Shown in pieces: positions 36,595-46,662 of a stretch of 60,504 nt of DNA. Source of the stretch: an uncultured Bradyrhizobium sp. (GTDB taxonomy: Bacteria; Pseudomonadota; Alphaproteobacteria; Rhizobiales; Xanthobacteraceae); assembly GCF_947648125.1 (NCBI RefSeq), contig NZ_CANSMR010000037.1, positions 1 to 60,504 on the forward strand, read 5' to 3'. The notes beneath the pieces were generated by a model. It made no database searches. It saw nothing but the letters and a program-made list of their open reading frames with translations, and was not told the origin of the DNA. A program made the translations under genes and the position numbers. The first letter of the stretch is position 1, and each line of letters opens with the position of its first letter.

Positions 36595-37536
36595 CTAGCC
36601 CTTCGTAATCCGGTCGATCTCCGCCATCTCCTCGGCACTCAGCTTCCAGCTGATCGCCTTGACGTTCTGCTCGATTTGCTCGGGACGCGTCGCGCCGGCG
36701 ATGACGCTTGCGACTTGCGGGCGGGCGGCGAGCCAGGAGAAGGCGAGCTCGAGCATGGTGTGGCCGCGCTCCTGTGCGAAGGCTTGCAGCCTCTCGACGA
36801 TATCCTCATTGCGCGGCGTGACGTAGCGATCCTTCAAGGCCGGCGCCTTGGCGAAGCGGGTGTCGGCAGGCGCCGCAGTGCCGCGCTGATACTTTCCGGT
36901 CAACAGCCCGCTGGCGAGCGGGAAGAACGGTAGCAGGCCGAGATTGTATTGCTGCGCCGCCGGCAAGAGGTCCTTCTCGATGCCGCGCACCACGAGGCTG
37001 TATTCGTCCTGGCAGGACACGAAGCGGTTCACGTTCAGCTCGCGCGCGACGTATTCCGCCTCCGCGATCCGCCATGCCGGGAAGTTCGAGTTGCCGATGT
37101 AGCGCACCTTGCCCTGGCGCACGAGATCGTCGAGCGCGCGCAGCGTCTCGTCGATCGGGGTCAAGGGATCGTAATCGTGCTGCTGGTAGAGATCGATGTA
37201 GTCGGTCTTCAGGCGGGTGAGGCTCGCTTCGACCGCCGACATGATGTAGCGCCGCGAGGCGCCCTGCTTGGTGCCGTCGGTCGCCATCGGCTTGGAGAAT
37301 TTCGTGGCGAGCACGATGTCCTTGCGGCGATCGCCCAGCACGGTGCCGAGCACGGTCTCCGAGCCGCCCATGCCCGCATAGATATCGGCGGTGTCGAACA
37401 GCGTGATGCCGAGATCGATTGCCTTGTGGATCACCTTGCGCGAGGTTTCCAGATCGGTGCGCTGGCCGAAATTATTGCAGCCGATGCCGACCGCGGACAC
37501 GCGCAGGCCGGAGCCGCCGAGATTACGAATTTCCAT
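36595..37536 (-). CDS. Aldo/keto reductase
   Basis: A 313-residue NADPH-dependent oxidoreductase with a TIM barrel. The catalytic tetrad is visible: Asp and Tyr in FDTADIYAGMG (about 49-59), Lys in VLATKFSKP (about 80) and His in LYQQHDYDP (about 124). A NADPH-binding end follows (IAGATRPEQIEQNV). It is close to the YajO/PhdYeiN-like group of the AKR12/AKR11 type used for sugars and aldehydes. Substrate unknown. It is transcribed alone. Confidence 0.92.
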   Translation of the reverse strand: MEIRNLGGSGLRVSAVGIGCNNFGQRTDLETSRKVIHKAIDLGITLFDTADIYAGMGGSETVLGTVLGDRRKDIVLATKFSKPMATDGTKQGASRRYIMSAVEASLTRLKTDYIDLYQQHDYDPLTPIDETLRALDDLVRQGKVRYIGNSNFPAWRIAEAEYVARELNVNRFVSCQDEYSLVVRGIEKDLLPAAQQYNLGLLPFFPLASGLLTGKYQRGTAAPADTRFAKAPALKDRYVTPRNEDIVERLQAFAQERGHTMLELAFSWLAARPQVASVIAGATRPEQIEQNVKAISWKLSAEEMAEIDRITKG

Positions 37537-37656
37537 GAGACAATCCTGTGGGATAGGCGAGGGATGCCGTGCATTGTGACAAGCACGCCGAGCGGCAGCA
37601 AGGTGCCGCCCTACCGCCGATCACGCATGACAATGTCGCAAAAACGGTAATGTCGC

Positions 37657-37702
37657 AAAAAAAAGCGGTCCCGGTCAGACGCGGCGACTGACGGGGACCG
37701 CT
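37657..37702 (-). terminator. Rho-independent terminator for the GNAT gene at 37813-38274
   Basis: On the minus strand: AGCGGTCCCCGTCAG, loop, CTGACCGGGACCGCT, followed by seven or eight T. It is about 110 bases after the stop. Confidence 0.85.
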
Positions 37703-37812
37703 CGGGGCGAAGATCTGAGACGGGGGGCCTGATCTTACGCGAGCGAAGCCTAGCCGGGCTTTGTAACGCGCCGGTGACATCTCCATTCCATCCACAGGCC
37801 GCGCAGGTTTGC

Positions 37813-38274
37813 TCAGATAATCTTGCGGTAGATGACGAAGCCGGGCTTGTCCGCGACCTTGTCATAAAGCTGCATCGCGGTGTGGTTGGTCTCATGCGTC
37901 TGCCAATAGACGCGCGGCGATCCCGCGAGCTTCGCCTGTGCGTAGACGCCGTTGATCAAGGCGCGGCCGACGCCCTTGCCGCGCGCGGCTTCACTGGTGA
38001 AGAGATCCTGCAAATAGCAGGTTGGCGCGATCGCCGTGGTCGAGCGGTGAAACAGATAGTGCGTCAGCCCGATCAGCGTGCCGCCGGCGTCGGCGACCAG
38101 CGCATGCATCGGCTCGTAGGCATCGAAGAAGCGCTGCCACGTCATCGCGGTGATCTCGGGCGCGAGCGCGGTCGGTCCTGAACGTTCATAGAAGGCGTTG
38201 TAGCCGTCCCATAGAGGGAGCCATTGGGCGTAGTCGTCGCGCGTGACGAAGCGGATGGTGACGTCGTCGGACAT
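37813..38274 (-). CDS. GNAT N-acetyltransferase
   Basis: A 153-residue acetyltransferase. ATG 38274 (MSDDVTIRFVTRDDYAQWLP) is preferred. The acetyl-CoA loop ARGKGVGRALI follows CYLQDLFTSEA (residues 85-105), then VYWQTHETNHTAMQLYDKV. YLQDLF-x(n)-ARGKGVGR is the usual aminoglycoside/PAT-like signature. Acceptor unknown. A strong terminator lies downstream. Confidence 0.9.
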   Translation of the reverse strand: MSDDVTIRFVTRDDYAQWLPLWDGYNAFYERSGPTALAPEITAMTWQRFFDAYEPMHALVADAGGTLIGLTHYLFHRSTTAIAPTCYLQDLFTSEAARGKGVGRALINGVYAQAKLAGSPRVYWQTHETNHTAMQLYDKVADKPGFVIYRKII

Positions 38275-38377
38275 GAATGAACCTTGGATGATCCCGCGTT
38301 GCACGATGTCTGCGCATCGCTCGCGACGGTTCTACCGTCGCCAGTTCGTGGGATCAATTGCGGACGAGGCCGCGGCC

Positions 38378-39193
38378 TCACTCGGCGGCGCGCATCAGCC
38401 GCGCCAGATGGCGTTCGCGCCCGGCGCGCTGTGCACGATATTCGTCGGCCTTCGCGGGATCGTCGGTATGCCGCACGAGGTCGGTCACCGGCGTGTAGCT
38501 CAGCATGCGGCCGCCGTCGGGCAGCGCCGTGCAGCTGAAGCGCAGCACCTGGCCGTCGGCGAGATTGAGGTTGATCGGCGTGGAATCGCCTGATCGCATC
38601 ATCGCGATGCGCTCGGCGATGAACGCGCTCAGCTCGTCTTCCGGCAGTTCATAGACGCCGGTGTCGCGGCCATGATACATCAGCGCGACGAAGGGCGGCT
38701 TGCTGTCGGCCTGCGCGTCGGAGAGCGCGAAATATTCGCGGAAGGCGCGGTTGATGAATTCGGCGCGGGTGTCGGCGTCGAGCAGCACGATGCCGATGTC
38801 GACCTCGTCCAGTGCGGCGGCGAGCCGCGCCGAGGTGGCGTGATGCTGCTGGTCCGCGGCGAAGGCGTCGATCCATTTCTGCCGCAGCATTCCGGTGATC
38901 AGCGCGGTGCCGGCCGCGGTCGCGGCCAGCATCAGCATCCGCGCGATGTCGGCGGTGTCGTAGCCGGGCAGCGCACGATGGTCGAGGAAGAACAGCGCCG
39001 AGGCGGCCACCGCGATTGTGGCGGAGATCAGCCCGGAGGTGATGCCGCTGATTGAACTGGCGAGCGCCACGATGCAGACGAACAGCGGCGCGGGGTTAGG
39101 GACGGTGACAAGGAGGCGATCGATCAGGAAGGCGGCGAGCGCCGTGATCGCCGTCAGGGCCGGACCTGAAATTGCACGCCAATCAAACCGCAT
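38378..39193 (-). CDS. Membrane PAS sensor protein (DUF4118 plus PAS)
   Basis: A 271-residue protein. Residues 10-105 form four close-packed membrane helices like the KdpD-type DUF4118 (ALTAITALAAFLIDRLLVTV, LFVCIVALASSISGITSGLI). A PAS domain follows at about 115-235 (LAAALDEVDIGIVLLDADTR, FINRAFREYFALSD). There is no kinase, GGDEF or EAL domain after the PAS, only a charged Arg-rich tail. It may work with a separate partner or bind a ligand or redox signal. It has no clear operon partner. Confidence 0.8.
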   Translation of the reverse strand: MRFDWRAISGPALTAITALAAFLIDRLLVTVPNPAPLFVCIVALASSISGITSGLISATIAVAASALFFLDHRALPGYDTADIARMLMLAATAAGTALITGMLRQKWIDAFAADQQHHATSARLAAALDEVDIGIVLLDADTRAEFINRAFREYFALSDAQADSKPPFVALMYHGRDTGVYELPEDELSAFIAERIAMMRSGDSTPINLNLADGQVLRFSCTALPDGGRMLSYTPVTDLVRHTDDPAKADEYRAQRAGRERHLARLMRAAE

Positions 39194-39404
39194 GCGCGTT
39201 CTCGCTATCTGTCAAACGAGCGATAAAGCGGTAGTTTGACGACAGCTCCGCAACGGCGCCGGGATTTCCGCCCCGACCGTTAAGCCGGCCTTGCGCGGGC
39301 CGAGCCAGCTTTCGCTGCTTTCAAATCAAATGATATGAAGATCGCCATGGAACCCGGTTCCGGGCCTGCGGGTTACCGCGTGCCGTGCTTGCAAGAGGAC
39401 ATCG

Positions 39405-39758
39405 ATGCCCGCCATTTCGCCTTCGCTGCTGCCGATCCTGATGCTGTTTGCCTCGAACATCTTCATGACCTTCGCCTGGTACGGCCATCTCAAGTTCAAG
39501 GATCATTCGCTCCCCCTTGTCATCATGGTGAGCTGGGGCATCGCTTTCTTCGAATACTGGCTGGCGGTGCCGGCCAATCGCTGGGGCAGCGAGGTCTACA
39601 GCGCGGCGCAGCTCAAGACCATGCAGGAGGTGATCACGCTGGTCGTGTTCGCCGGCTTCTCGGTGTTGTATCTGAAGGAGCCGCTGGGCTGGAATCACGC
39701 GCTCGGATTTGCCTTCATCGCCGCCGGCGCGTTCTTCATCTTCCACAAATGGAGCTAG
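39405..39758 (+). CDS. DUF486 family membrane protein
   Basis: A 117-residue inner-membrane protein with four predicted helices. The motifs NIFMTFAWYGHLKFK, SWGIAFFEYWLAVPANRWG and AQLKTMQEVITLVVFAGFSV are characteristic of DUF486 (DMT superfamily; short EmrE-like subunits). It is likely to assemble as a dimer and could carry small molecules; direction and substrate are unknown. ATG 39405 follows GAGGACATCG. A family-B repeat begins 40 bases downstream. Confidence 0.92.
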   Translation: MPAISPSLLPILMLFASNIFMTFAWYGHLKFKDHSLPLVIMVSWGIAFFEYWLAVPANRWGSEVYSAAQLKTMQEVITLVVFAGFSVLYLKEPLGWNHALGFAFIAAGAFFIFHKWS

Positions 39759-39797
39759 CGCGTGAGGCGGTTTGGCTGTAGCCGCACACTCGGTTTG

Positions 39798-39913
39798 CCT
39801 CTCCCGCTTGCGGGGGAGGCCGACGCGCGTAGCGCGGCGGGTGGGGGTCTCTCCACAATACGATTCGTTGCGATACCCCCACCCCAACCCTCCCCCGCAA
39901 GCGGGAGAGGGAG
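39798..39913 (+). repeat. Dispersed palindromic repeat, family B
   Basis: CCTCTCCCGCTTGCGGGGG and CCCCCGCAAGCGGGAGAGG are mirror arms around GTGGGGGTCTCTCCACAATA. It matches the copy at 3631-3746 over nearly its full length. Confidence 0.9.
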
Positions 39914-39958
39914 CAGACCATCTTCACGGTTGCCAGTGCGAACTCATCGCATCGCGCT

Positions 39959-40114
39959 TTAGCGGTGCGGGGCCGGTTTGGCGGCAGGCGTCGTCACATG
40001 CGCGGGGTGCGCGCGGTCTTCGCCCTGCGTGCCGGTCACGATCAGGAGCGAGGCCGCAAGCAGGATCGCCGCCGACAGCGTCACAGTCACAAGTCCGACG
40101 GGGGTCTTCATCAT
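39959..40114 (-). CDS. 51-residue small membrane or exported protein
   Basis: ATG 40114 (MMKTPVGLVT) to TAA 39959. One hydrophobic segment at 5-27 (VGLVTVTLSAAILLAASLLIVT) is followed by a polar tail rich in Ala, Pro and His (GEDRAHPAHVTTPAAKPAPHR). GGGAGAG lies about 13 bases upstream, which is far. It could be an anchored protein with a periplasmic tail or a cleaved secreted one. Too short for most annotation programs. Function unknown. Confidence 0.5.
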   Translation of the reverse strand: MMKTPVGLVTVTLSAAILLAASLLIVTGTQGEDRAHPAHVTTPAAKPAPHR

Positions 40115-40175
40115 GTCGCGCCGCTGTCTCTCCCGCGCCTTGCCGCGGATCAGGTGCCAAAAGGAATTTGCTGGG

Positions 40176-40352
40176 TTACGCCGGGATCGATGTCGCCATG
40201 GTGATGTTGCTCGACAGCACCGTCACGGCGACGACCAGGCACAGCGTCAGCGCGCCAAGCGCGAGCGACGCGGCGATCGCGTTGGTCAGGCGGGATGATG
40301 CCACTGGGGCAGGGCGGCCATGGAAGCCTGCCGTGCCGGACCACCGTCTCAT
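40176..40352 (-). CDS. 58-residue small single-span membrane protein
   Basis: ATG 40352, with GAGGGA eight bases upstream, to TAA 40176. The N-terminus is basic (MRRWSGTAGFHGRPAPVASS), then one long helix (about 25-47, AIAASLALGALTLCLVVAVT) and a short polar end (SSNITMATSIPA). The good ribosome-binding site and clear membrane helix support it. It is followed 61 bases later by the 51-residue gene, so the two may be one operon. Function unknown. Confidence 0.65.
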   Translation of the reverse strand: MRRWSGTAGFHGRPAPVASSRLTNAIAASLALGALTLCLVVAVTVLSSNITMATSIPA

Positions 40353-40531
40353 GGTGTAAATCCCTCAGGCCGCGAGCGAATCACTCGCGACATCCGAGCG
40401 AATCTGCCCAGCGTCACCGGCAACATTGCGGCGGCGAGGTCCCTCGAAAACGGCGAAAATGCGGCCTTGACGAGGGTTTTGCCCGTTGTTTAGGCAGTTT
40501 CCCCGCTATTCCCGGAATTCAGACCCGTTGT

Positions 40532-41185
40532 TCAAACGCCTGCCACAAGGCGGGCCTGGGGCTCGGCCCCGGCACCAGGCTGCCAATCCATCGAGACAAA
40601 TCCGGGGGTCTGCTCGACCCGTTTCAGCCAGGCGCGGATCGACGGGAAGGTCGCCAGGTCGAAGTCGCAGCGGTCGGCGACGTGGGTGTAGCCGTAGAGT
40701 GCGATGTCGGCGACGGTGAACTGCTCGGCCGCGAAATAGGCGTGCCCCTTGAGGTGATTTTCCATCACCTGGAGTGCCGCATAGCCGCGCTCCATCCAGT
40801 CCTCCAGCGCGTGGGTCTGCAGGTCGCGCCCGCCCTTGACCAGCGACAGCCAGAAATAGGCGGCGCCGATATTCGGCTCCAGCGCGTGCTGCTCGAAGAA
40901 CATCCACTGCAGCGCCTCGGCGCGCTCGATCCGCGACTCCGGCGCCAGCGGCGTCCCGATCGCGACGTACCAGAGGATGGCGTTGGACTCAGCGAGATGG
41001 CGGCCGTCGGCGACCTCGAGCAACGGCACCTGGCCGCTCGGATTCTTGGCCAGGAATTCGGGGGTGCGGCTCTCGCCGCGCAGGATGTCGATCTCGATCG
41101 CCTCGTATGGCGTGTTCAGCACCGCAAGCGCCAGCCGGACCTTGTAGCTGTTGCCGGAGCGCTGCATCGAATAGAGCTTGTACAT
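40532..41185 (-). CDS. Glutathione S-transferase family protein
   Basis: A 217-residue GST. ATG 41185 gives MYKLYSMQRSGNSYKVRLAL, with a Ser (QRSGNS) in the place of the activating residue, as in beta/theta-like classes. The cis-Pro loop is NPSGQVPLLEV and the SNAILWYV is the GSH-binding Glu-Ser part (ESNAI). The C-terminal domain is all-helical, with YFAAEQFTVADIALYGYTHV (N-capping box). It probably conjugates or reduces small electrophiles; substrate unknown. The frame upstream of 41185 lacks signals. Confidence 0.9.
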   Translation of the reverse strand: MYKLYSMQRSGNSYKVRLALAVLNTPYEAIEIDILRGESRTPEFLAKNPSGQVPLLEVADGRHLAESNAILWYVAIGTPLAPESRIERAEALQWMFFEQHALEPNIGAAYFWLSLVKGGRDLQTHALEDWMERGYAALQVMENHLKGHAYFAAEQFTVADIALYGYTHVADRCDFDLATFPSIRAWLKRVEQTPGFVSMDWQPGAGAEPQARLVAGV

Positions 41186-42998
<1,813 letters not shown>

Positions 42999-43020
42999 TC
43001 GGTTCTGAACCAAGAAACCA

Positions 43021-43055
43021 AGAAACGCTCCCGCACCAGGTGCGGGAGCGTTTCT
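43021..43055 (+). terminator. Strong terminator after the aminotransferase
   Basis: AGAAACGCTCCCGCA, loop CCAGG, TGCGGGAGCGTTTCT then GTTTG. The 15-bp stem is perfect, 22 bases after the stop. Confidence 0.9.
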
Positions 43056-43251
43056 GTTTGTGCAGTCACGTCGGGCGGCGGTAAAATCGCAGAGTCAAAT
43101 CACAACCCGCTCATCTCACGCGCGTGTGCGCGAACATCGATGCCACACGCTGGAAGTTTTCGCGGCCTCTTTGCGAACTGCCTTGTTTTGGACACGACCC
43201 TTGCATTCTGTCCGCCGCACAAATTTCAGTTCACCTTGCGGAGACAGACCA

Positions 43252-43776
43252 ATGCGACTTTCGACTCTCACCCTTGCAGCGCTTGCGTTGCTGGCGCCGT
43301 TCGCCACCGCCAACGCGGCACCTCAGCAGGTTCAGGCCGGGGTTCTGCAATGCCAGGGCGGCGAGAATGTCGGCTTCGTTGTCGGCTCTGTCGCCCGCCT
43401 CGAGTGCGTGTTCCAGAGCGGCGGCCGCCGTCCCGAGCCCTATGTTGCGACCGTGAAGCGGATCGGCGTCGATCTCGGCGTCACCGCGACGACCCAGCTC
43501 GCCTGGGCCGTGAGCGCGCCGACCACGCAGCTCCCGCGCGGTGCGCTTGCCGGCAGCTACGGCGGCGTCGGCGTCAACGCGTCGGTCGGCCTCGGCGCCG
43601 GCGGTAACTTCCTGTTCGGCGGTCCGAACAACGCCTATGCGCTGCAGCCGATCAGCGTGCAGGGCCAGACCGGCCTCAACGTTGCGGCCGGCATCGCCGG
43701 CATCGATCTCGAGCCGGTCCGCACCGCTGGTCCGCGCCGTCATCATCGCCACCACCGCCATCATCACCACCACTAA
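43252..43776 (+). CDS. DUF992 protein with poly-His tail
   Basis: A 174-residue exported protein. The signal peptide ends near ATANAAP (residue 20). The DUF992 core has QVQAGVLQCQGGENVGFVVG, VKRIGVDLGVTATTQLAWAV and GGNFLFGGPNNAYALQPI, with two Cys that can pair. A Gly-rich strand repeat fits a small beta fold. The end GPRRHHRHHRHHHHH is a natural His-rich tail that may bind zinc, copper or nickel. ATG 43252 follows GCGGAGACAG. It is next to a paralogue. DUF992 proteins have no known function and are common in Rhizobiales. Confidence 0.9.
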   Translation: MRLSTLTLAALALLAPFATANAAPQQVQAGVLQCQGGENVGFVVGSVARLECVFQSGGRRPEPYVATVKRIGVDLGVTATTQLAWAVSAPTTQLPRGALAGSYGGVGVNASVGLGAGGNFLFGGPNNAYALQPISVQGQTGLNVAAGIAGIDLEPVRTAGPRRHHRHHRHHHHH

Positions 43777-43794
43777 GCTGGTCGGTGTTCGATC

Positions 43795-43826
43795 AAAGAG
43801 GCCCGCGAAAGCGGGCCTCTTTTTTT
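43795..43826 (+). terminator. Terminator after the first DUF992 gene
   Basis: AAAGAGGCCCGC, loop GAAA, GCGGGCCTCTTT then TTTT. It is 19 bases after the stop, so the second DUF992 gene needs its own promoter. Confidence 0.9.
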
Positions 43827-44050
43827 GCGGTCCGTTCATTGCGGTGCGTCGTTTGTTGTCGGTTGCATGACAGCTTCGGCATGGTTGCGGGGGCATAGCA
43901 ACACCGCCACATCCCGTAACAATTGGTGGCCGAGCACCGCAAATTCTGGCTGACCATTCGATGTTATGGCATAGGATGCGAAAGGCGCCGCAGACACGGC
44001 GCCGTTCTGTTCTCTGCTCGCGTCATGCCTCTCAGCCGGAGACCCTCACC

Positions 44051-44533
44051 ATGCGTCGCTTCACTCTCCTTGCCGGTGCCGCCATCGCCACGCTGACCGC
44101 GATCGTTGGCGTCAACGCCCAACAGCCGAGCCAGCGCGTACAGGTCGGCGTCCTGGAATGCCGCGGTGGCGCGAGCGTCGGCTTCATCGTCGGCTCTGTG
44201 ACCCATCTCGGTTGCGTGCTGCGCGCCAACGGCCTGCCTGAGGACCGCTACATCGCGACCATCCAAAAGGTTGGCATCGATCTCGGCATCACCCAGGAAT
44301 CGGCGCTGGCTTGGGGCGTCTATGCACCGGTGGAGCGGCTCGGGCCGGGTGCGCTCTCGGGCAATTATGCCGGTGCGCAAGGCAGCGCGACGCTCGGCGT
44401 CGGCGTCGGCGGCAACGTGCTGGTCGGCGGCTCCGACAACACGATCGCCCTGCAGCCGCTCAGCGTGCAGGGCCAGGTCGGTGTCAATGTCGCCGCCGGC
44501 CTCGAGAGCCTGGAGCTGCGTCCGGGGCGCTAA
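44051..44533 (+). CDS. DUF992 protein (second copy, no His tail)
   Basis: A 160-residue exported paralogue of the gene at 43252. The signal peptide is about residues 1-23 (FTLLAGAAIATLTAIVGVNA). The core repeats the same order: RVQVGVLECRGGASVGFIVG, IQKVGIDLGITQESALAWGV, GGNVLVGGSDNTIALQPLSV. The two Cys (ECRGG, LGCVLR) are kept. It ends LELRPGR without histidines. It is tail-to-tail with an alpha/beta hydrolase gene, the stops overlapping by four bases. Confidence 0.9.
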   Translation: MRRFTLLAGAAIATLTAIVGVNAQQPSQRVQVGVLECRGGASVGFIVGSVTHLGCVLRANGLPEDRYIATIQKVGIDLGITQESALAWGVYAPVERLGPGALSGNYAGAQGSATLGVGVGGNVLVGGSDNTIALQPLSVQGQVGVNVAAGLESLELRPGR

Positions 44534-45462
44534 GTTTCGCGCATACCGTTCTGCAACCTGGCGAAGAAGCCGCGGGCTTCTTCGGCGACGATCCCCGGCG
44601 CCTCGGCGTGAACATAATGCCCGGTGTCGACGAACCTGATCGAAGGTTTCGTCCAGTAGTCCTCCAACCGGTCCGACCATTCGGGCGCGATCAACGGATC
44701 GCGGCGGCCCCAGACAAAGCGTGAGGGGACGTCGATGCGCGGCTGCGCCGGCAGCCTGCCTTCCAGCCAGAGCCGGCGATTGGGCGCGGACGAGAGATAC
44801 CAGTCGAAGCCACCCTGGATGTTGCCCGGCTTCATGAAGTTATCGACATAGGCTTCGAGCAGGTCGCCGAACACGGCGGGATCGTCGCCCGACCAGTGGT
44901 CGAGGAAATGGCGGAAGTAGAGCCGGCATGACTCGCGCGAGCTTCCGACCAGTTGCGCGGCCCATGGCAGCTGCTGGAAGTATTGATACCAAACCTCGAT
45001 CAGGTGGCCGGGTTCGCCGTAGCGTTGGCCGACGCCCGGATAGGGCGTGCAGAGATAGAGCGTGCCGGTCAGCCGCCGCGGCTGACGATGCGACATCGCC
45101 TGCATGACATAGGCGCCGAGATCGCCGCCGATCACACCGAAGCTGATATGACCGAGCGCGTCCATGAGCGCGAACATATCCAGTGCGTGGCGCTCCGCCG
45201 TCGCGGACGCGTCAGGTTCGGGCGCCGGCTTGCCGGTGTCGCCGCAGCCGCGCAGGTCCGGCGCGATCAGCTCAAAACTATCGCCGAGCCGCAGCATCAC
45301 AGGACGCCACACCAGCCAGAACTCCGGCCAGCCATGGAGCAGGAGCAGCGGCGGGCCCTTGCCGAAGCACGCGACGTTGACGGATAGGCCGCCGATCTCG
45401 ATCTTCTGTTGCGTGATGCCGGACGCGGCTGCATCCGCGAAAGCTTTTTCCAGTGCCGTCAT
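44530..45462 (-). CDS. Alpha/beta hydrolase, epoxide hydrolase-like
   Basis: A 310-residue hydrolase. The oxyanion motif LLLHGWPEFWLVWRPVM (about residues 40-56) and the nucleophile elbow GVIGGDLGAYVM, with Asp as nucleophile (about 111), are typical of epoxide hydrolases and haloalkane dehalogenases. The acid is in VWGRRDPLIAPEW (about 250) and the His in VDTGHYVHAEAP (about 281). The lid has YQYFQQLPW. A broken PDLRGCGDTGKP takes the place of the normal PDLRGYG. The substrate is unknown. Divergent from a LysR gene that may control it. Confidence 0.9.
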   Translation of the reverse strand: MTALEKAFADAAASGITQQKIEIGGLSVNVACFGKGPPLLLLHGWPEFWLVWRPVMLRLGDSFELIAPDLRGCGDTGKPAPEPDASATAERHALDMFALMDALGHISFGVIGGDLGAYVMQAMSHRQPRRLTGTLYLCTPYPGVGQRYGEPGHLIEVWYQYFQQLPWAAQLVGSSRESCRLYFRHFLDHWSGDDPAVFGDLLEAYVDNFMKPGNIQGGFDWYLSSAPNRRLWLEGRLPAQPRIDVPSRFVWGRRDPLIAPEWSDRLEDYWTKPSIRFVDTGHYVHAEAPGIVAEEARGFFARLQNGMRET

Positions 45463-45586
45463 GGCGACCTCCTGTGGTTTGCCGCAGGCTGTCGACGTTC
45501 GCGCGTCCGGTCCAATACTCGTTCGATACGGTAGCAGAGCTATTGCATATTGCTGCCGGCGCCGGCCGCCGTGCTATATCGCCGGC

Positions 45587-46492
45587 ATGGAATTGCGACA
45601 CCTCAGATATTTCGTGGCGCTCGGCGAGGAATTGAATTTCACCCGCGCGGCCGAACGGTTGCACATCGCGCAGCCGCCGCTGAGCCAGCAGATCCGTCAG
45701 CTCGAGGACGAACTCGGCGTGACGCTGCTGCAGCGGAATAGCCGTCCGATCAGGCTCACCGAGGCCGGCGAGCTGTTCCTTGCGCGTGCCCGCGCGCTGC
45801 TCGCCAATTTTGAGAGCGCGGTTGCCGACACGCGGCGCGTCGGGCGCGGCCAGGCCGGCAGGCTCGCGATCGGATTCGTCGGCTCCGCCATGTTTGCCGG
45901 CCTGCCCGATATCATCGGCGCCTATCGTGATGCCTGTCCCGATGTCGAGCTCGTGCTCGACGAGATGCTGGCGGCGGAGATTGCCGAGGCATTGCGGCGG
46001 CGCCGGATCGATGTGGGCTTCGCACGCCCGGCGCTGTTGCCCGAAGCGGGTCTCGCGCAGCGCCTGATCCTCGATGAGCCCTATGTTGTGGCGCTGCCGC
46101 GCGCGCATCCCCTCGCGGCGCGAAGCGATATTGCGCTCGCCGAATTGTCCGACGATGCCTTCGTGCTCTATCCGGTGCAGCCGGAGCCTTCGGTCACCGG
46201 CCTGATCGTTGCCGCCTGCCAGGCCGCCGGCTTCACGCCACGGCTCGCGCAGGAAGTTCTGCATCTGCAAACCGCGATCGGCTTGATCGCCGCCGGCGTC
46301 GGCGTGTCGCTCGTACCGGAAGCCGCGGCGCGCGCGCAGACCGGGCGCGGCGTGGCGTATGTTCGACTCGCCGCGCCGGTGGTGACGGCTCCGCTCACGA
46401 TTGCGTGGCGCGAGGAAGATGTGTCGCCTGCCGTGCAGCGCCTGCTCGACATCGCGCAGCGCTCGCGCGAGATTGCGTCCTTAAGGAACTGA
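45587..46492 (+). CDS. LysR family transcriptional regulator
   Basis: A 301-residue regulator. ATG 45587 (MELRHLRYFVALGEELNFTR) is the usual LysR start; a longer upstream frame is antisense to the hydrolase gene. The HTH (AAERLHIAQPPLSQQIRQLE) is at about 22-41. The effector domain is CbnR/BenM-like, with LPDIIGAYRDACPDVELVLD and GLIAAGVGVSLVPEAAA. It is divergent from the hydrolase gene with 124 bases between, the classic layout for LysR control of a target gene. The inducer is unknown. Confidence 0.93.
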   Translation: MELRHLRYFVALGEELNFTRAAERLHIAQPPLSQQIRQLEDELGVTLLQRNSRPIRLTEAGELFLARARALLANFESAVADTRRVGRGQAGRLAIGFVGSAMFAGLPDIIGAYRDACPDVELVLDEMLAAEIAEALRRRRIDVGFARPALLPEAGLAQRLILDEPYVVALPRAHPLAARSDIALAELSDDAFVLYPVQPEPSVTGLIVAACQAAGFTPRLAQEVLHLQTAIGLIAAGVGVSLVPEAAARAQTGRGVAYVRLAAPVVTAPLTIAWREEDVSPAVQRLLDIAQRSREIASLRN

Positions 46493-46662
46493 CGCATCGG
46501 ACGCAATCGTCCGGCGAATGGCGGCGCGCGGCTCCGCCATCGCAAACTTCCGCGACGCCGCACCGCAGCGACGTTTTCCCGCTTGCCAAACGCGAAACGC
46601 AGGCAGACCATAAACGGTCGCCGACCCAATCATGGGCCGAGCTCCAACACGAGGAGGCGGCA

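Noticed and set aside
45164-45586. Upstream extension of the LysR gene at 45587
   Set aside because: It is antisense to the alpha/beta hydrolase, and the normal LysR start MELRHLRYF is at 45587.
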